From Rubrivivax sp. (GTDB lineage Bacteria; Pseudomonadota; Gammaproteobacteria; Burkholderiales; Burkholderiaceae_C), in assembly GCA_022842595.1 (NCBI GenBank), contig JALHPF010000018.1:50305-114304 (forward strand): 64,000 nt of DNA, written 5' to 3'. Positions within the stretch are counted from its first letter, which is position 1; the number at the start of each line of letters is the position of its first letter. The position numbers were made by a program, and so were the translations under genes. Shown here piece by piece: positions 46,159 to 53,589 of this stretch. The notes beneath the pieces were generated by a model. The model was not told the DNA's origin. It saw only the letters and a list, made by a program, of their open reading frames with translations, and did no database searches.

Positions 46159-47979
46159 TCAGTTGGGCAACGCGAAGACGGTCAGTGAACCTCCGAGTTC
46201 GGTGTACTGGCTAAGTTCCTTGTAGCCACCCACCGCGCCCAGGCCGTCGCTGTCCTTTTCCAGGCCAGCGGCCATGCCGATGCCGGCCCAGCCGCCGATG
46301 CCCGAGAACACGCCCAGGTACTGCTTGCCCTTGTGCTCGTAGGTGAACACGTTGCCGATGATGCCGGACGGGGTCTTGAACTTGTACAGCTCCTTGGTGA
46401 TGTCCTTGGCGTCGACGCACTTGATCCAACCCTCGAGCGTGCCATAGCAGGAGATGCCACCCGCGGTGTTGAGCGAGCCGCTCCAGACCGAGAACTTCTC
46501 GGGCTTGGACTGCACGATCTTGCCGGTGCCGGCGTCCCAGGTGATGAAGTTGCCCATGCCGCCATGGCTGCCCGGCGCGGGGTACATCGACAGGGTGGCG
46601 CCCACGTACGGCTGGCCCGCGGTGTATTCGACGGCGAACGGCTCGTAGTCCATGCAGACGTGGTTCGTCGGCACGTAGAACAGGCCCGTGTTCGGGTCGA
46701 ACGACGCCGGCTGCTGGTCCTTGGTACCCAGCGCTGCCGGGCAGATGCCCTTGGTGTTGACGTCAGGACCGTTCTTCGCGGTGGAGTACTTCGACACGAC
46801 CTGCGGACGGCCGGTCTTCATGTCCACGTGCGTGGCCCAGTTCACCTTCGGGTCGAACTTCTCGGCCACCAGCAGGGCGCCCGTGACGCGGTCCATGGTG
46901 TAGGCAAAGCCGTTGCGGTCGAAGTGCACCAGGGCCTTGGTCATCTTGCCCTTGACGGGGATGTCGGCCAGGATCATCTCGTTGATGCCGTCGAAGTCCC
47001 ACTCGTCGAACGGTGTCATCTGGTAGACCCAGTTGGCCTTGCCGGTGTCGACGTCGCGCGAGAAGATGGTCATCGTCCACTTGTTGTCACCCGGGCGTTG
47101 CGCCGGGTTCCAGGTGGAAGGGTTGCCAGTGCCGTAATAGACCGAGTTGGTGGCCTTGTCGTAGCTGAACCAGCCCCAGGTGGTGCCGCCGCCGATCTTC
47201 CACTGGTCGCCCTTCCAGGTCTTCAGCGAAGAGTCCTTGCCCACCGGCGCCATCTTGCCGTCGGTCCAGGTCATGGTCTTTTCGGGGTCGATCAGCATTT
47301 CGGCGTCGGGGCCGACGCTGTAGCCCTTCCACACCTGCTTGCCGGTGTTCAGGTCGTAGGCGGCCAGGAAGCCGCGCACACCCCACTCACCGCCGGAAAT
47401 GCCGGTGATGACCTTGTCCTTGAAGACGTGCGGGGCGTTGGTGTTCACCGCGCCCAGCTTCGGGTCGCCGTTCTTCACGTCCCAGATCTTCTTGCCGGTC
47501 TTGGCGTCCAGGGCCACCAGCATCGAGTCGGCCTGCTGCAGGATGACCTTGCCTTCGGCATAGGCCAGACCGCGGTTGACGGTGTCGCAGCACATCTGCG
47601 GGATCACGGCCGGGTCCTGCTTGGGCTCGTACTTCCACAGGATCTTCTGCGTGTCGAGGTCGATCGCGAAGACCTTGTTCGGGAACGGCGAGTGCAGGTA
47701 CATCTTGCCGTCGACGACCAGGGGCGAACCCTCGTGGCCGCGCAGCACGCCGGTCGAGAAGGTCCAGGCCACCTGGAGGTTCTTGACGTTGTTCTTGTTG
47801 ATCTGGTTCAGCTTGCTGTAGCGCTGGTTGAACATGTCGCCAGCCTGCGCCGCCCAGTTCTTCGGGTTGGCCATGTTCTTTTCCACGTCGGCATTGGCGA
47901 AGGCCAACGCCGGCAGGGCCAAGGTGATCGCGAGAACCGTTTTGCTGACGCTGCCGCTTTTTTGACGCGGAAAACTCAT
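46159..47979 (-). CDS. xoxF: Lanthanide-dependent methanol dehydrogenase XoxF
   Basis: 606 residues, signal peptide (ends AFANA), eight-bladed PQQ propeller with repeated W-motifs. The vicinal Cys pair that faces PQQ is C130-C131 ([11 protein letters not shown]). The catalytic Asp328 is followed two residues later by Asp330 in DEWDFDG; that extra Asp is the known mark of lanthanide-type XoxF, where MxaF has Ala or similar. It oxidises methanol (and perhaps formaldehyde) in the periplasm, passing electrons to XoxG. ATG 47979 follows an AAGGAGACC ribosome site. It is first in a large minus-strand cluster. No mxaF/mxaI in the window. Confidence 0.97.
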   Translation of the reverse strand: MSFPRQKSGSVSKTVLAITLALPALAFANADVEKNMANPKNWAAQAGDMFNQRYSKLNQINKNNVKNLQVAWTFSTGVLRGHEGSPLVVDGKMYLHSPFPNKVFAIDLDTQKILWKYEPKQDPAVIPQMCCDTVNRGLAYAEGKVILQQADSMLVALDAKTGKKIWDVKNGDPKLGAVNTNAPHVFKDKVITGISGGEWGVRGFLAAYDLNTGKQVWKGYSVGPDAEMLIDPEKTMTWTDGKMAPVGKDSSLKTWKGDQWKIGGGTTWGWFSYDKATNSVYYGTGNPSTWNPAQRPGDNKWTMTIFSRDVDTGKANWVYQMTPFDEWDFDGINEMILADIPVKGKMTKALVHFDRNGFAYTMDRVTGALLVAEKFDPKVNWATHVDMKTGRPQVVSKYSTAKNGPDVNTKGICPAALGTKDQQPASFDPNTGLFYVPTNHVCMDYEPFAVEYTAGQPYVGATLSMYPAPGSHGGMGNFITWDAGTGKIVQSKPEKFSVWSGSLNTAGGISCYGTLEGWIKCVDAKDITKELYKFKTPSGIIGNVFTYEHKGKQYLGVFSGIGGWAGIGMAAGLEKDSDGLGAVGGYKELSQYTELGGSLTVFALPN

Positions 47980-48525
47980 GAGGGGTCTCCTTACTGGTGG
48001 TTGTCATGCCGGCACGGCTGGAACCCCTTGGTTCCAGCCTGTCCGGTCGGGAAAAACTCCCGCAACAGTCGTGCCCATTTTTATGAGTGTTTCCCCATAA
48101 CGAGGAGCGTGCGGCTGCCCTGACCTGGAAAACGAAGATCACGAGGCAATCGCGGACGGGATAAACCCTGAACTTGCGCGCCAAAGACAGGACGACTGGC
48201 CCGTTCTGGCGCACCTGCACATGCAGCACTCAGGGAAAGTCCCAGGGCTGCAGGGCACGGCGTCGCAGCGGCGCCAACAAGCAGCGATGCGTGTTTTGGC
48301 GCACTGTGTTCCAGCCTCAGCGCAACTGCGGCGCGAGCAGCGCGCCCGCGGTGACAGGAAGCGCGATGACATCGCCGCAGGGCGCGCAGGCACCTGCCGG
48401 CTGCCCGCCGTGGGCGGGCGCAGAAGTTGCGCATGTTCACGGGCAAACCCGCAGCGGCACAGGCCGCACAGGGATTCAGTTGCAGCCAGAATCGGCCGCG
48501 CCCGCCCCGGGACCCAACCACCTCC
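47980..48525. promoter_or_regulatory. Divergent xoxF/ABC operon control region
   Basis: About 545 bases without a credible gene between xoxF (minus) and the ABC ATPase gene (plus). The part nearest xoxF is less GC-rich and includes CATAAAAAT (minus strand, near 48080), a -10-like sequence without a clear -35. The octamer TGGCGCAC appears at 48207-48214 and 48297-48304. Promoters of both operons should be here. Confidence 0.5.
48016..48039 (-). promoter_or_regulatory. Stem-loop in xoxF leader
   Basis: GGCTGGAACC (48016-48025) pairs perfectly with GGTTCCAGCC (48030-48039), leaving CCTT as loop. It ends about 36 nt before the xoxF ATG, so it would fold in the 5' leader, or serve as an operator if transcription starts inside it. 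No T-tract follows. Confidence 0.55.
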
Positions 48526-49239
48526 ATGCTGCGCATCAAGAACCTGACCCAACGTTACGGCAGCAAGCCCGCGCTGCAAGCGCTCGACCTTGAACTGAAG
48601 CCCGGCGAGTTCGTGGCCCTGCTCGGTCCGAACGGGGCTGGCAAGTCCACCTTGTTTCAGGTGCTCACGGGCCTGTTTTCGGCCAGCGAAGGCGAGGTCG
48701 AAGTGGCCGGTCATTCGCTGCGCCGCAGCGCCAGCCAGGCCCTGCGTCATATTGGAGTGGTGTTTCAGCAGATGTCGCTGGACCTGGACCTGAGCATCCG
48801 CCGCAACTTGCTGTTCCAGGCCGACCTGCATGGCCTGCCGCGCGCCCTGGCCCATGCCCGCATCGAAGCCGGCTGCGCGCGGCTGGGCGTCGACGCCAAT
48901 CTCGACCGGCCGGTGCGCGAGCTGTCCGGCGGCAACCGCCGCAAGGTTGAACTCGTGCGCGCCACCTTGCACCAACCGGCCATGTTGCTGATGGACGAAG
49001 CCACCGTGGGCCTGGACCCGAAGTCGCGGCAAGACCTGCTGCGCGCCCTGCATGCCGACGTGAACGAGCGCGGCGCCTGCGTGCTGTGGGCCACCCACCT
49101 GGTGAACGAAGCCGAAGGCGCCGATCGGGTGGTGGTGCTGCACAAGGGCAAGCTCATCGCCGACGGCACCCCGGCCGAGGTGACGCGGGCGCTGGGTGGC
49201 GAGACGCTGGAAGCCGGCTTCATTGCCCGCACCGCCTGA
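48526..49239 (+). CDS. ABC transporter ATP-binding protein, PQQ-dehydrogenase-linked
   Basis: 237 residues. Walker A is GPNGAGKST (residues 34-42), Q-loop VVFQQM, signature LSGGNRRKVELVRA, Walker B MLLMDEATVGLD, and the switch His in ATHL. This is the export-type ATPase class (drug/Nod factor group) found in the conserved ABC set beside PQQ-dependent alcohol dehydrogenases. ATG 48526 begins the family N-terminus (LRIKNLTQRYGS). It is the first gene of the plus-strand operon divergent from xoxF. The cargo is unknown. Confidence 0.92.
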   Translation: MLRIKNLTQRYGSKPALQALDLELKPGEFVALLGPNGAGKSTLFQVLTGLFSASEGEVEVAGHSLRRSASQALRHIGVVFQQMSLDLDLSIRRNLLFQADLHGLPRALAHARIEAGCARLGVDANLDRPVRELSGGNRRKVELVRATLHQPAMLLMDEATVGLDPKSRQDLLRALHADVNERGACVLWATHLVNEAEGADRVVVLHKGKLIADGTPAEVTRALGGETLEAGFIARTA

Positions 49240-49282
49240 CCCACGGCCCGACTTGCCTGAATCACTGCACGAAAAGACCACC

Positions 49283-50266
49283 ATGAACCCGATCCAGCCG
49301 ACCCTCTTTCGTCAAGCCCTGTGCACTGCAGCCCTGGCCCTGTGGGTGCCCCTGGCCTGGGCCCAGGGCACGGTCTACGTGTCCAGCGAGAAGGACGACG
49401 CGCTGACCCTCATCGACACTGGCACGCTGACCGTGAAGGGCACCATTGCCACCTGCAAGCGGGCCCGCCACGTTCAGCTGACGCCCGACCGCAAGCTGAT
49501 GGTGGCCTGCACCGACAGCAACGCCGCCGACCTGATCGACCTGGCCACCGGCAAGAGCCTGCGCCGCGTGCCGCTGGGCGACGAGCCCGAGGCCTTCGAC
49601 ATCTCGCCCGACGGCAAGACCGTCTATGTCTCGAACGAAGACGCCGGCGAGGCCAGCTTCATCGACTTCGCCAGCGGCAAGGTGCTGCGCACCGTGAAGG
49701 TGGGCGGCGAGCCCGAGGGCGTGAAGCTCAGCGCCGACGGCAAGACGCTCTACGTCACGTCCGAGGTGGCCAGCCTGGTGCATGTGATCGACACCGCCAG
49801 CGGCAAAGTGCTGAAGAACATCAAGGCCGGCAAGCGCCCACGGCGCATGGCCTTCAACGCCGGCGGCACCGAACTGTGGGTGACGAACGAGCTCGACGCC
49901 AGCCTCAGCATCATCGACACCGCCAAGCAGGAGGTGGTGGGCACGATCAAGTTCGAGGTCAAGGGCGCTCGCGCCGAGGACATCAGCCCGGTGGGCATCC
50001 AGATGACGCGCGACGGCAAGCGCGCCTTCGTGGCGCTGGGCCGGGCCAACCACGTGGCCTTCGTCGATGTCGCCTCGCGCAAGGTGACGAACCTGGTGCT
50101 GGTGGGCAAGCGCGCCTGGAACGTGGCGCTGGACAAGGCCGAGGCGCGGCTCTATGTCGTCAACGGCCTCAGCGACGACATCACCGTGGTCGACGTCGCC
50201 GCGGCCAAGGCCATCAAGAGCATCCCGGTCGGCCGCGTGCCCTACGGCCTGGTGGTCGTGGAATGA
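49283..50266 (+). CDS. PQQ-linked YVTN beta-propeller protein
   Basis: 327 residues, signal peptide (ends AWAQ). About seven YVTN repeats (TVYVSSEKDDALTLIDTGTLTV, TVYVSNEDAGEASFIDFASGKV, RLYVVNGLSDDITVVDVAAAKAI). It matches the 'PQQ-dependent catabolism-associated beta-propeller' family by layout and neighbours. It stands between the ABC ATPase and the substrate-binding protein, and its stop overlaps the next start as ATGA. Probably periplasmic; exact role unknown. Confidence 0.9.
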   Translation: MNPIQPTLFRQALCTAALALWVPLAWAQGTVYVSSEKDDALTLIDTGTLTVKGTIATCKRARHVQLTPDRKLMVACTDSNAADLIDLATGKSLRRVPLGDEPEAFDISPDGKTVYVSNEDAGEASFIDFASGKVLRTVKVGGEPEGVKLSADGKTLYVTSEVASLVHVIDTASGKVLKNIKAGKRPRRMAFNAGGTELWVTNELDASLSIIDTAKQEVVGTIKFEVKGARAEDISPVGIQMTRDGKRAFVALGRANHVAFVDVASRKVTNLVLVGKRAWNVALDKAEARLYVVNGLSDDITVVDVAAAKAIKSIPVGRVPYGLVVVE

Positions 50267-51426
50267 GGCTGCGCCACACCCTGGCAGGCCTGTGCATGCT
50301 GGCCCTGCTGCCTGGCGGTGCCCAGGCAGCCGTGCTGAAGGCCACGCTGATTGTCCCGCAGGACGACAGCCGGCTGGAACGTTCGCGAGCCGAGCGCGCC
50401 TACCTCGGCCACCCCACCGGCCCGGCCGCCAACGGCCTGGCCGTGGCGCTGGAGGAAGGCCAGTTCGAGCTCGATGCCGCCGGCAGCTCGGTCGCGCTGT
50501 CGAATGCCGAGGCGGCCACGCTGGAGGCCGCCCGCGCGGCCGCCGTGGCCGCCGAGAAGGCCGGTGCCGCCGTGCTTCTGACCGACCTGCCCGAAGCCTG
50601 GACGCTGGCCGTCGCCGACGCCGTGAAGCTGCCGGTGCTGAACATCGGCAACGCCGCCGACAGCCTGCGCCAGCAGGACTGCCGCGCCCGGCTGTTCCAT
50701 CTGCCGCCGAGCGAACGCATGCGCGCCGATGCGCTGGCGCAGCTGCTGGTGTCTCGCAAATGGAGCAAGGTGTTGCTGCTGGCCGGCCCCAGCCCTGCCG
50801 ACCAGCAGCGTGCCGCCACGGCCCAGGCTTCGCTGCGCCGCTACGGCCTGCAGGTGGTGGCCACCAAGGCCTTCAAGCTGTCGGCCGACCCGCGTGAGCG
50901 GGCGCTCGCCAACCCCGTGCTGCTGACCGGCGGCCAGACCTACGACGTGGTCTGGGTGGTCGACAGCGACGGCGAATTCGCCCGCCTCGTGCCTTACGGC
51001 ACCTCGCTGCCGCGCCCGGTGGTGGGCGACGCCGGCCTGGTGGCGCTGGGCTGGCACGCGCAGTTCGAACGCTTCGGCGCGCCCCAGGTGGCACGCCGAT
51101 TCGCCAAGGCCCACAAGCGGCCGATGACGGCGCACGACTGGTCGGCCTGGCTGGCCGGCAAGATGCTCGTGGCGCTGGCCACCACGCAGCCCAAGGGCCC
51201 GAACGCCGCCTGGGCCCAGGCCCTGGCCAAGACCACGGTCGACGGCAGCAAGGGCACGACGCTGAGCCTGCGCCCCTGGGACGGCCAGCTGCGCCAGCCG
51301 CTGCTGCTGACCGACGGCCAGGGCGTGGTCGCGCAGGCGCCGGTCGAAGGCCTGCTGCACCCGCGCAATGTGCTCGACACGCTGGGCGTGGACGAGCCCG
51401 AGAAACTCTGCAAGGCGCCGCGATGA
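50263..51426 (+). CDS. ABC transporter substrate-binding protein, PQQ-dehydrogenase-linked
   Basis: 387 residues, signal peptide (ends AQAA). It has a type I periplasmic-binding fold like branched-chain amino-acid binding proteins (AVLLTDLPEAW..LPVLNIGN, KVLLLAGPSPADQQRAATAQASLRRYGLQV, YDVVWVVDSDGEF). It is the binding member of the ABC set common to PQQ alcohol dehydrogenase loci. Overlaps both neighbours by 4 nt. A binding protein joined to an export-type permease is unusual in itself but is known for this family. Confidence 0.88.
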   Translation: MRLRHTLAGLCMLALLPGGAQAAVLKATLIVPQDDSRLERSRAERAYLGHPTGPAANGLAVALEEGQFELDAAGSSVALSNAEAATLEAARAAAVAAEKAGAAVLLTDLPEAWTLAVADAVKLPVLNIGNAADSLRQQDCRARLFHLPPSERMRADALAQLLVSRKWSKVLLLAGPSPADQQRAATAQASLRRYGLQVVATKAFKLSADPRERALANPVLLTGGQTYDVVWVVDSDGEFARLVPYGTSLPRPVVGDAGLVALGWHAQFERFGAPQVARRFAKAHKRPMTAHDWSAWLAGKMLVALATTQPKGPNAAWAQALAKTTVDGSKGTTLSLRPWDGQLRQPLLLTDGQGVVAQAPVEGLLHPRNVLDTLGVDEPEKLCKAPR

Positions 51427-52313
51427 CCACCGAACTCCAGGCGCCCCCTGTCGCCCAGCCAGAGCCGGTTCTGCACCGGCAGCGCCGCGGCCCGGCCCAT
51501 GCACTGCAGGCGATGGGCGCGATCGTGCTGCGCGAACTGCTGAAGTTTTCGCAGCAGACCGGCCGCCTGGTGTCGGCCCTGGTGCGGCCGCTGCTCTGGC
51601 TGGCGGTGTTTGCCGCGGGCTTTCGCAACGTCTTCGGTGTCTCGATCGTCGAGCCCTACGACACCTATGTGCCCTACGACGTCTACATCGCGCCCGGGCT
51701 GATCGGCATGGTGCTGCTCTTCAACGGCATGCAGTCGTCGCTGGCGATGGTCTACGACCGCGAGATGGGGCTGATGCGGCTGCTGCTCACCGCGCCGCTG
51801 CCGCGGCCCTGGCTGCTTTTTTCCAAGCTCTGCGCCACCAGCCTGCTGTCGGTGCTGCAGGCGCTGGCTTTCGTGCTGGTGGCGGCCCTGCTGGGCACCA
51901 CCTTGCCCTGGCTGTCCTGGGCCGGGCTGCACGCCGTGCTGGCCCTGGTGGCCGGTGCCCTCATGCTCGGCGCCCTGGGGCTGCTGCTGTCCGTCCACGT
52001 CAGGCAACTCGAGAACTTCGCCGGCACCATGAATTTCGTGATCTTCCCGATGTACTTCATGTCGACCGCGCTCTACCCGCTGTGGAAGCTGGAAGAGTCC
52101 GGCGCCAACTGGGTCTACCAGCTCGCCCGCTTCAACCCCTTCACCTATGCCGTCGAATGGCTGCGCTTCGCGCTGTACGGCAAGGACCCGGGGCTGGCGC
52201 CCTATGTCGTGGTCGGCTGCGCGCTGGCCTTCTTCGTCGTCGCCTGCTGGGGCTACGACCCGCAGCGCGGCTTCGGCGGGCTCACCAAGCGCGGCGGCGG
52301 GGGGCCGGCATGA
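51423..52313 (+). CDS. ABC-2-type permease, PQQ-dehydrogenase-linked
   Basis: 296 residues with six predicted membrane helices and the ABC-2 core (RPLLWLAVFAAGFRNVFG, MVYDREMGLMRLLLTAPLPRPWLLFSKL, FVIFPMYFMSTALYPLWKL). It matches the permease of the alcohol-dehydrogenase ABC set (PedC-like). Works with the ATPase at 48526-49239. It overlaps its neighbours by 4 nt on each side. Whether it moves PQQ, a metal chelate, or a lipid is unknown. Confidence 0.9.
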   Translation: MTTELQAPPVAQPEPVLHRQRRGPAHALQAMGAIVLRELLKFSQQTGRLVSALVRPLLWLAVFAAGFRNVFGVSIVEPYDTYVPYDVYIAPGLIGMVLLFNGMQSSLAMVYDREMGLMRLLLTAPLPRPWLLFSKLCATSLLSVLQALAFVLVAALLGTTLPWLSWAGLHAVLALVAGALMLGALGLLLSVHVRQLENFAGTMNFVIFPMYFMSTALYPLWKLEESGANWVYQLARFNPFTYAVEWLRFALYGKDPGLAPYVVVGCALAFFVVACWGYDPQRGFGGLTKRGGGGPA

Positions 52314-53284
52314 AGCGCGCCGGCCTGAGCCGACGCCATTGCCTGGCCGCCGGGGCGGCGGCGCTGGTGCTGCCGCGCTGGGCGCGTGCCTGGAAGCCCT
52401 CCCGCGCCGTGAGCCTGTGGGTGCCCTGGCCGGCGGGTGGTGCCACCGACATCTCGCTGCGCATCCTGGCCGAACTGGCCACGCCGCACCTCGGGCAGCA
52501 GGTGGTGGTGGAAAACCGCAGCGGCGCCGGCGGCACGCTGGTGATGCCCGTGCTGCAGAACGCCGAGCCCGACGGCCACACCATCGCCCAGCTGCCCTAC
52601 CCGGTGTTCCGCATCGCCCACACCCAGCGCGTGCTCTGGGACCCGATCCGCGACACCACGCCCATCCTGCAGGTCAGCGGCGTGACGTTCGGCGCGCTGG
52701 TGGCCGAAGCCAGCCCCTTCCGCAAGTTCGAAGACCTGTTCGAGTACGCGCGCGCCAACCCTGGCCGGCTCAGCATCGCCACCAACGGCGTGGGCACCAC
52801 GCCGCACGTGGTGCTGGAAGAGCTGTTCACCGCGCGCGGCCTGCCCTACATCCACGTGCCCTACAAGGGCACGGCCGAGCAGATCAATGCGATCACTTCG
52901 GGCCAGGTGATGGTGGGCGTCAATTCCACCGGCTTCGGCCCGGCGGTCGACAGCGGCCAGCTGCGCCTGTTGGCCACCTTCGGCGCGCAGCGTTCGCGGC
53001 GCTGGCCGCATGTGCCGACCCTGCACGACCTGGGCTTCGACATCACGGCGCAGTCGCCCTGGGGCCTGGCCGGGCCGCGCGGCCTGCCCACGCCGGTGCT
53101 GGCGGGCCTGCACGACGCCTTCCGCAAGGCGATGTTCGAGCCGCGCTTTGGCGCCGAGCTGGCCAAGTACGACCAGGAAGTGGATTACCTGGGCACGATG
53201 GACTACACGCGCGTGTGCCGCCTGTTCTTCGAGCGCGAACGCAAGGCCGTCGAGAAGCTCGGCCTCACGCGCAGCGGCGGCTGA
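52310..53284 (+). CDS. Bug/TctC-family periplasmic solute-binding protein
   Basis: 324 residues. A twin-arginine-like signal (SRRHCLAAGAAALVLPRWARA) leads to the TctC/Bug domain (VSLWVPWPAGGATDISLRILAELATPHLGQQVVVENRSGAGG, and IHVPYKGTAEQINAITSGQVMVGVNS). Bug proteins are very abundant in Burkholderiales and bind small carboxylates. Its start overlaps the permease stop as ATGA, so it is co-transcribed with the ABC set, although Bug proteins normally serve TTT transporters. It may deliver a ligand to that system or to sensing. Confidence 0.88.
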   Translation: MKRAGLSRRHCLAAGAAALVLPRWARAWKPSRAVSLWVPWPAGGATDISLRILAELATPHLGQQVVVENRSGAGGTLVMPVLQNAEPDGHTIAQLPYPVFRIAHTQRVLWDPIRDTTPILQVSGVTFGALVAEASPFRKFEDLFEYARANPGRLSIATNGVGTTPHVVLEELFTARGLPYIHVPYKGTAEQINAITSGQVMVGVNSTGFGPAVDSGQLRLLATFGAQRSRRWPHVPTLHDLGFDITAQSPWGLAGPRGLPTPVLAGLHDAFRKAMFEPRFGAELAKYDQEVDYLGTMDYTRVCRLFFERERKAVEKLGLTRSGG

Positions 53285-53359
53285 GGCCGGACGAGCGACG
53301 GCGGAAGCCGTTGCTCGCCTGCCGAGGGCCCAGCCGCGATTTCACGCGGATGGGCTGAT

Positions 53360-53572
53360 TCAGCGGCCACGCCCGGCCGGCAGCATGCGGCGCAGGGTGT
53401 TGTCGCGCCAGAGGTCGTGGTGGGCCAGGGCGGCCGCCGCGTGCAGGGCGATCAGGGCATAGCCGGCCCGGCCGATGTCGCCGTGCCAGCCGCCCCGCAG
53501 CCGCGCGACGAATCGCACCGCCACCGTGGCCAGCACCAGCATCAGCCAGTGCGGGGCGATGGACAGGCCGCC
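53360..53572 (-). pseudogene. Remnant of a cytochrome b561 gene
   Basis: About 70 codons of the end of a cytochrome b561 family gene: GYALIALHAAAALAHHDLWRDNTLRRMLP is the C-terminal haem-helix and tail, preceded by HWLMLVLATVAVRF that resembles an earlier helix, so an internal part seems lost. A stop lies just upstream (53573-53575) and no start region is present. The whole protein is normally ~180 residues. Not functional. Confidence 0.65.
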
Positions 53573-53589
53573 TTAGCGTTCGCCCGGCG

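Noticed and set aside
46159..47979. Calcium-type methanol dehydrogenase MxaF
   Set aside because: The Asp two residues after the catalytic Asp (DFD) and the xoxGJ neighbours identify XoxF; no mxaI follows.
48207..48304. Repeated TGGCGCAC as an operator in the xoxF/ABC spacer
   Set aside because: Only two copies 90 bp apart, and similar GC-rich octamers are common in this genome; too weak for a separate claim.
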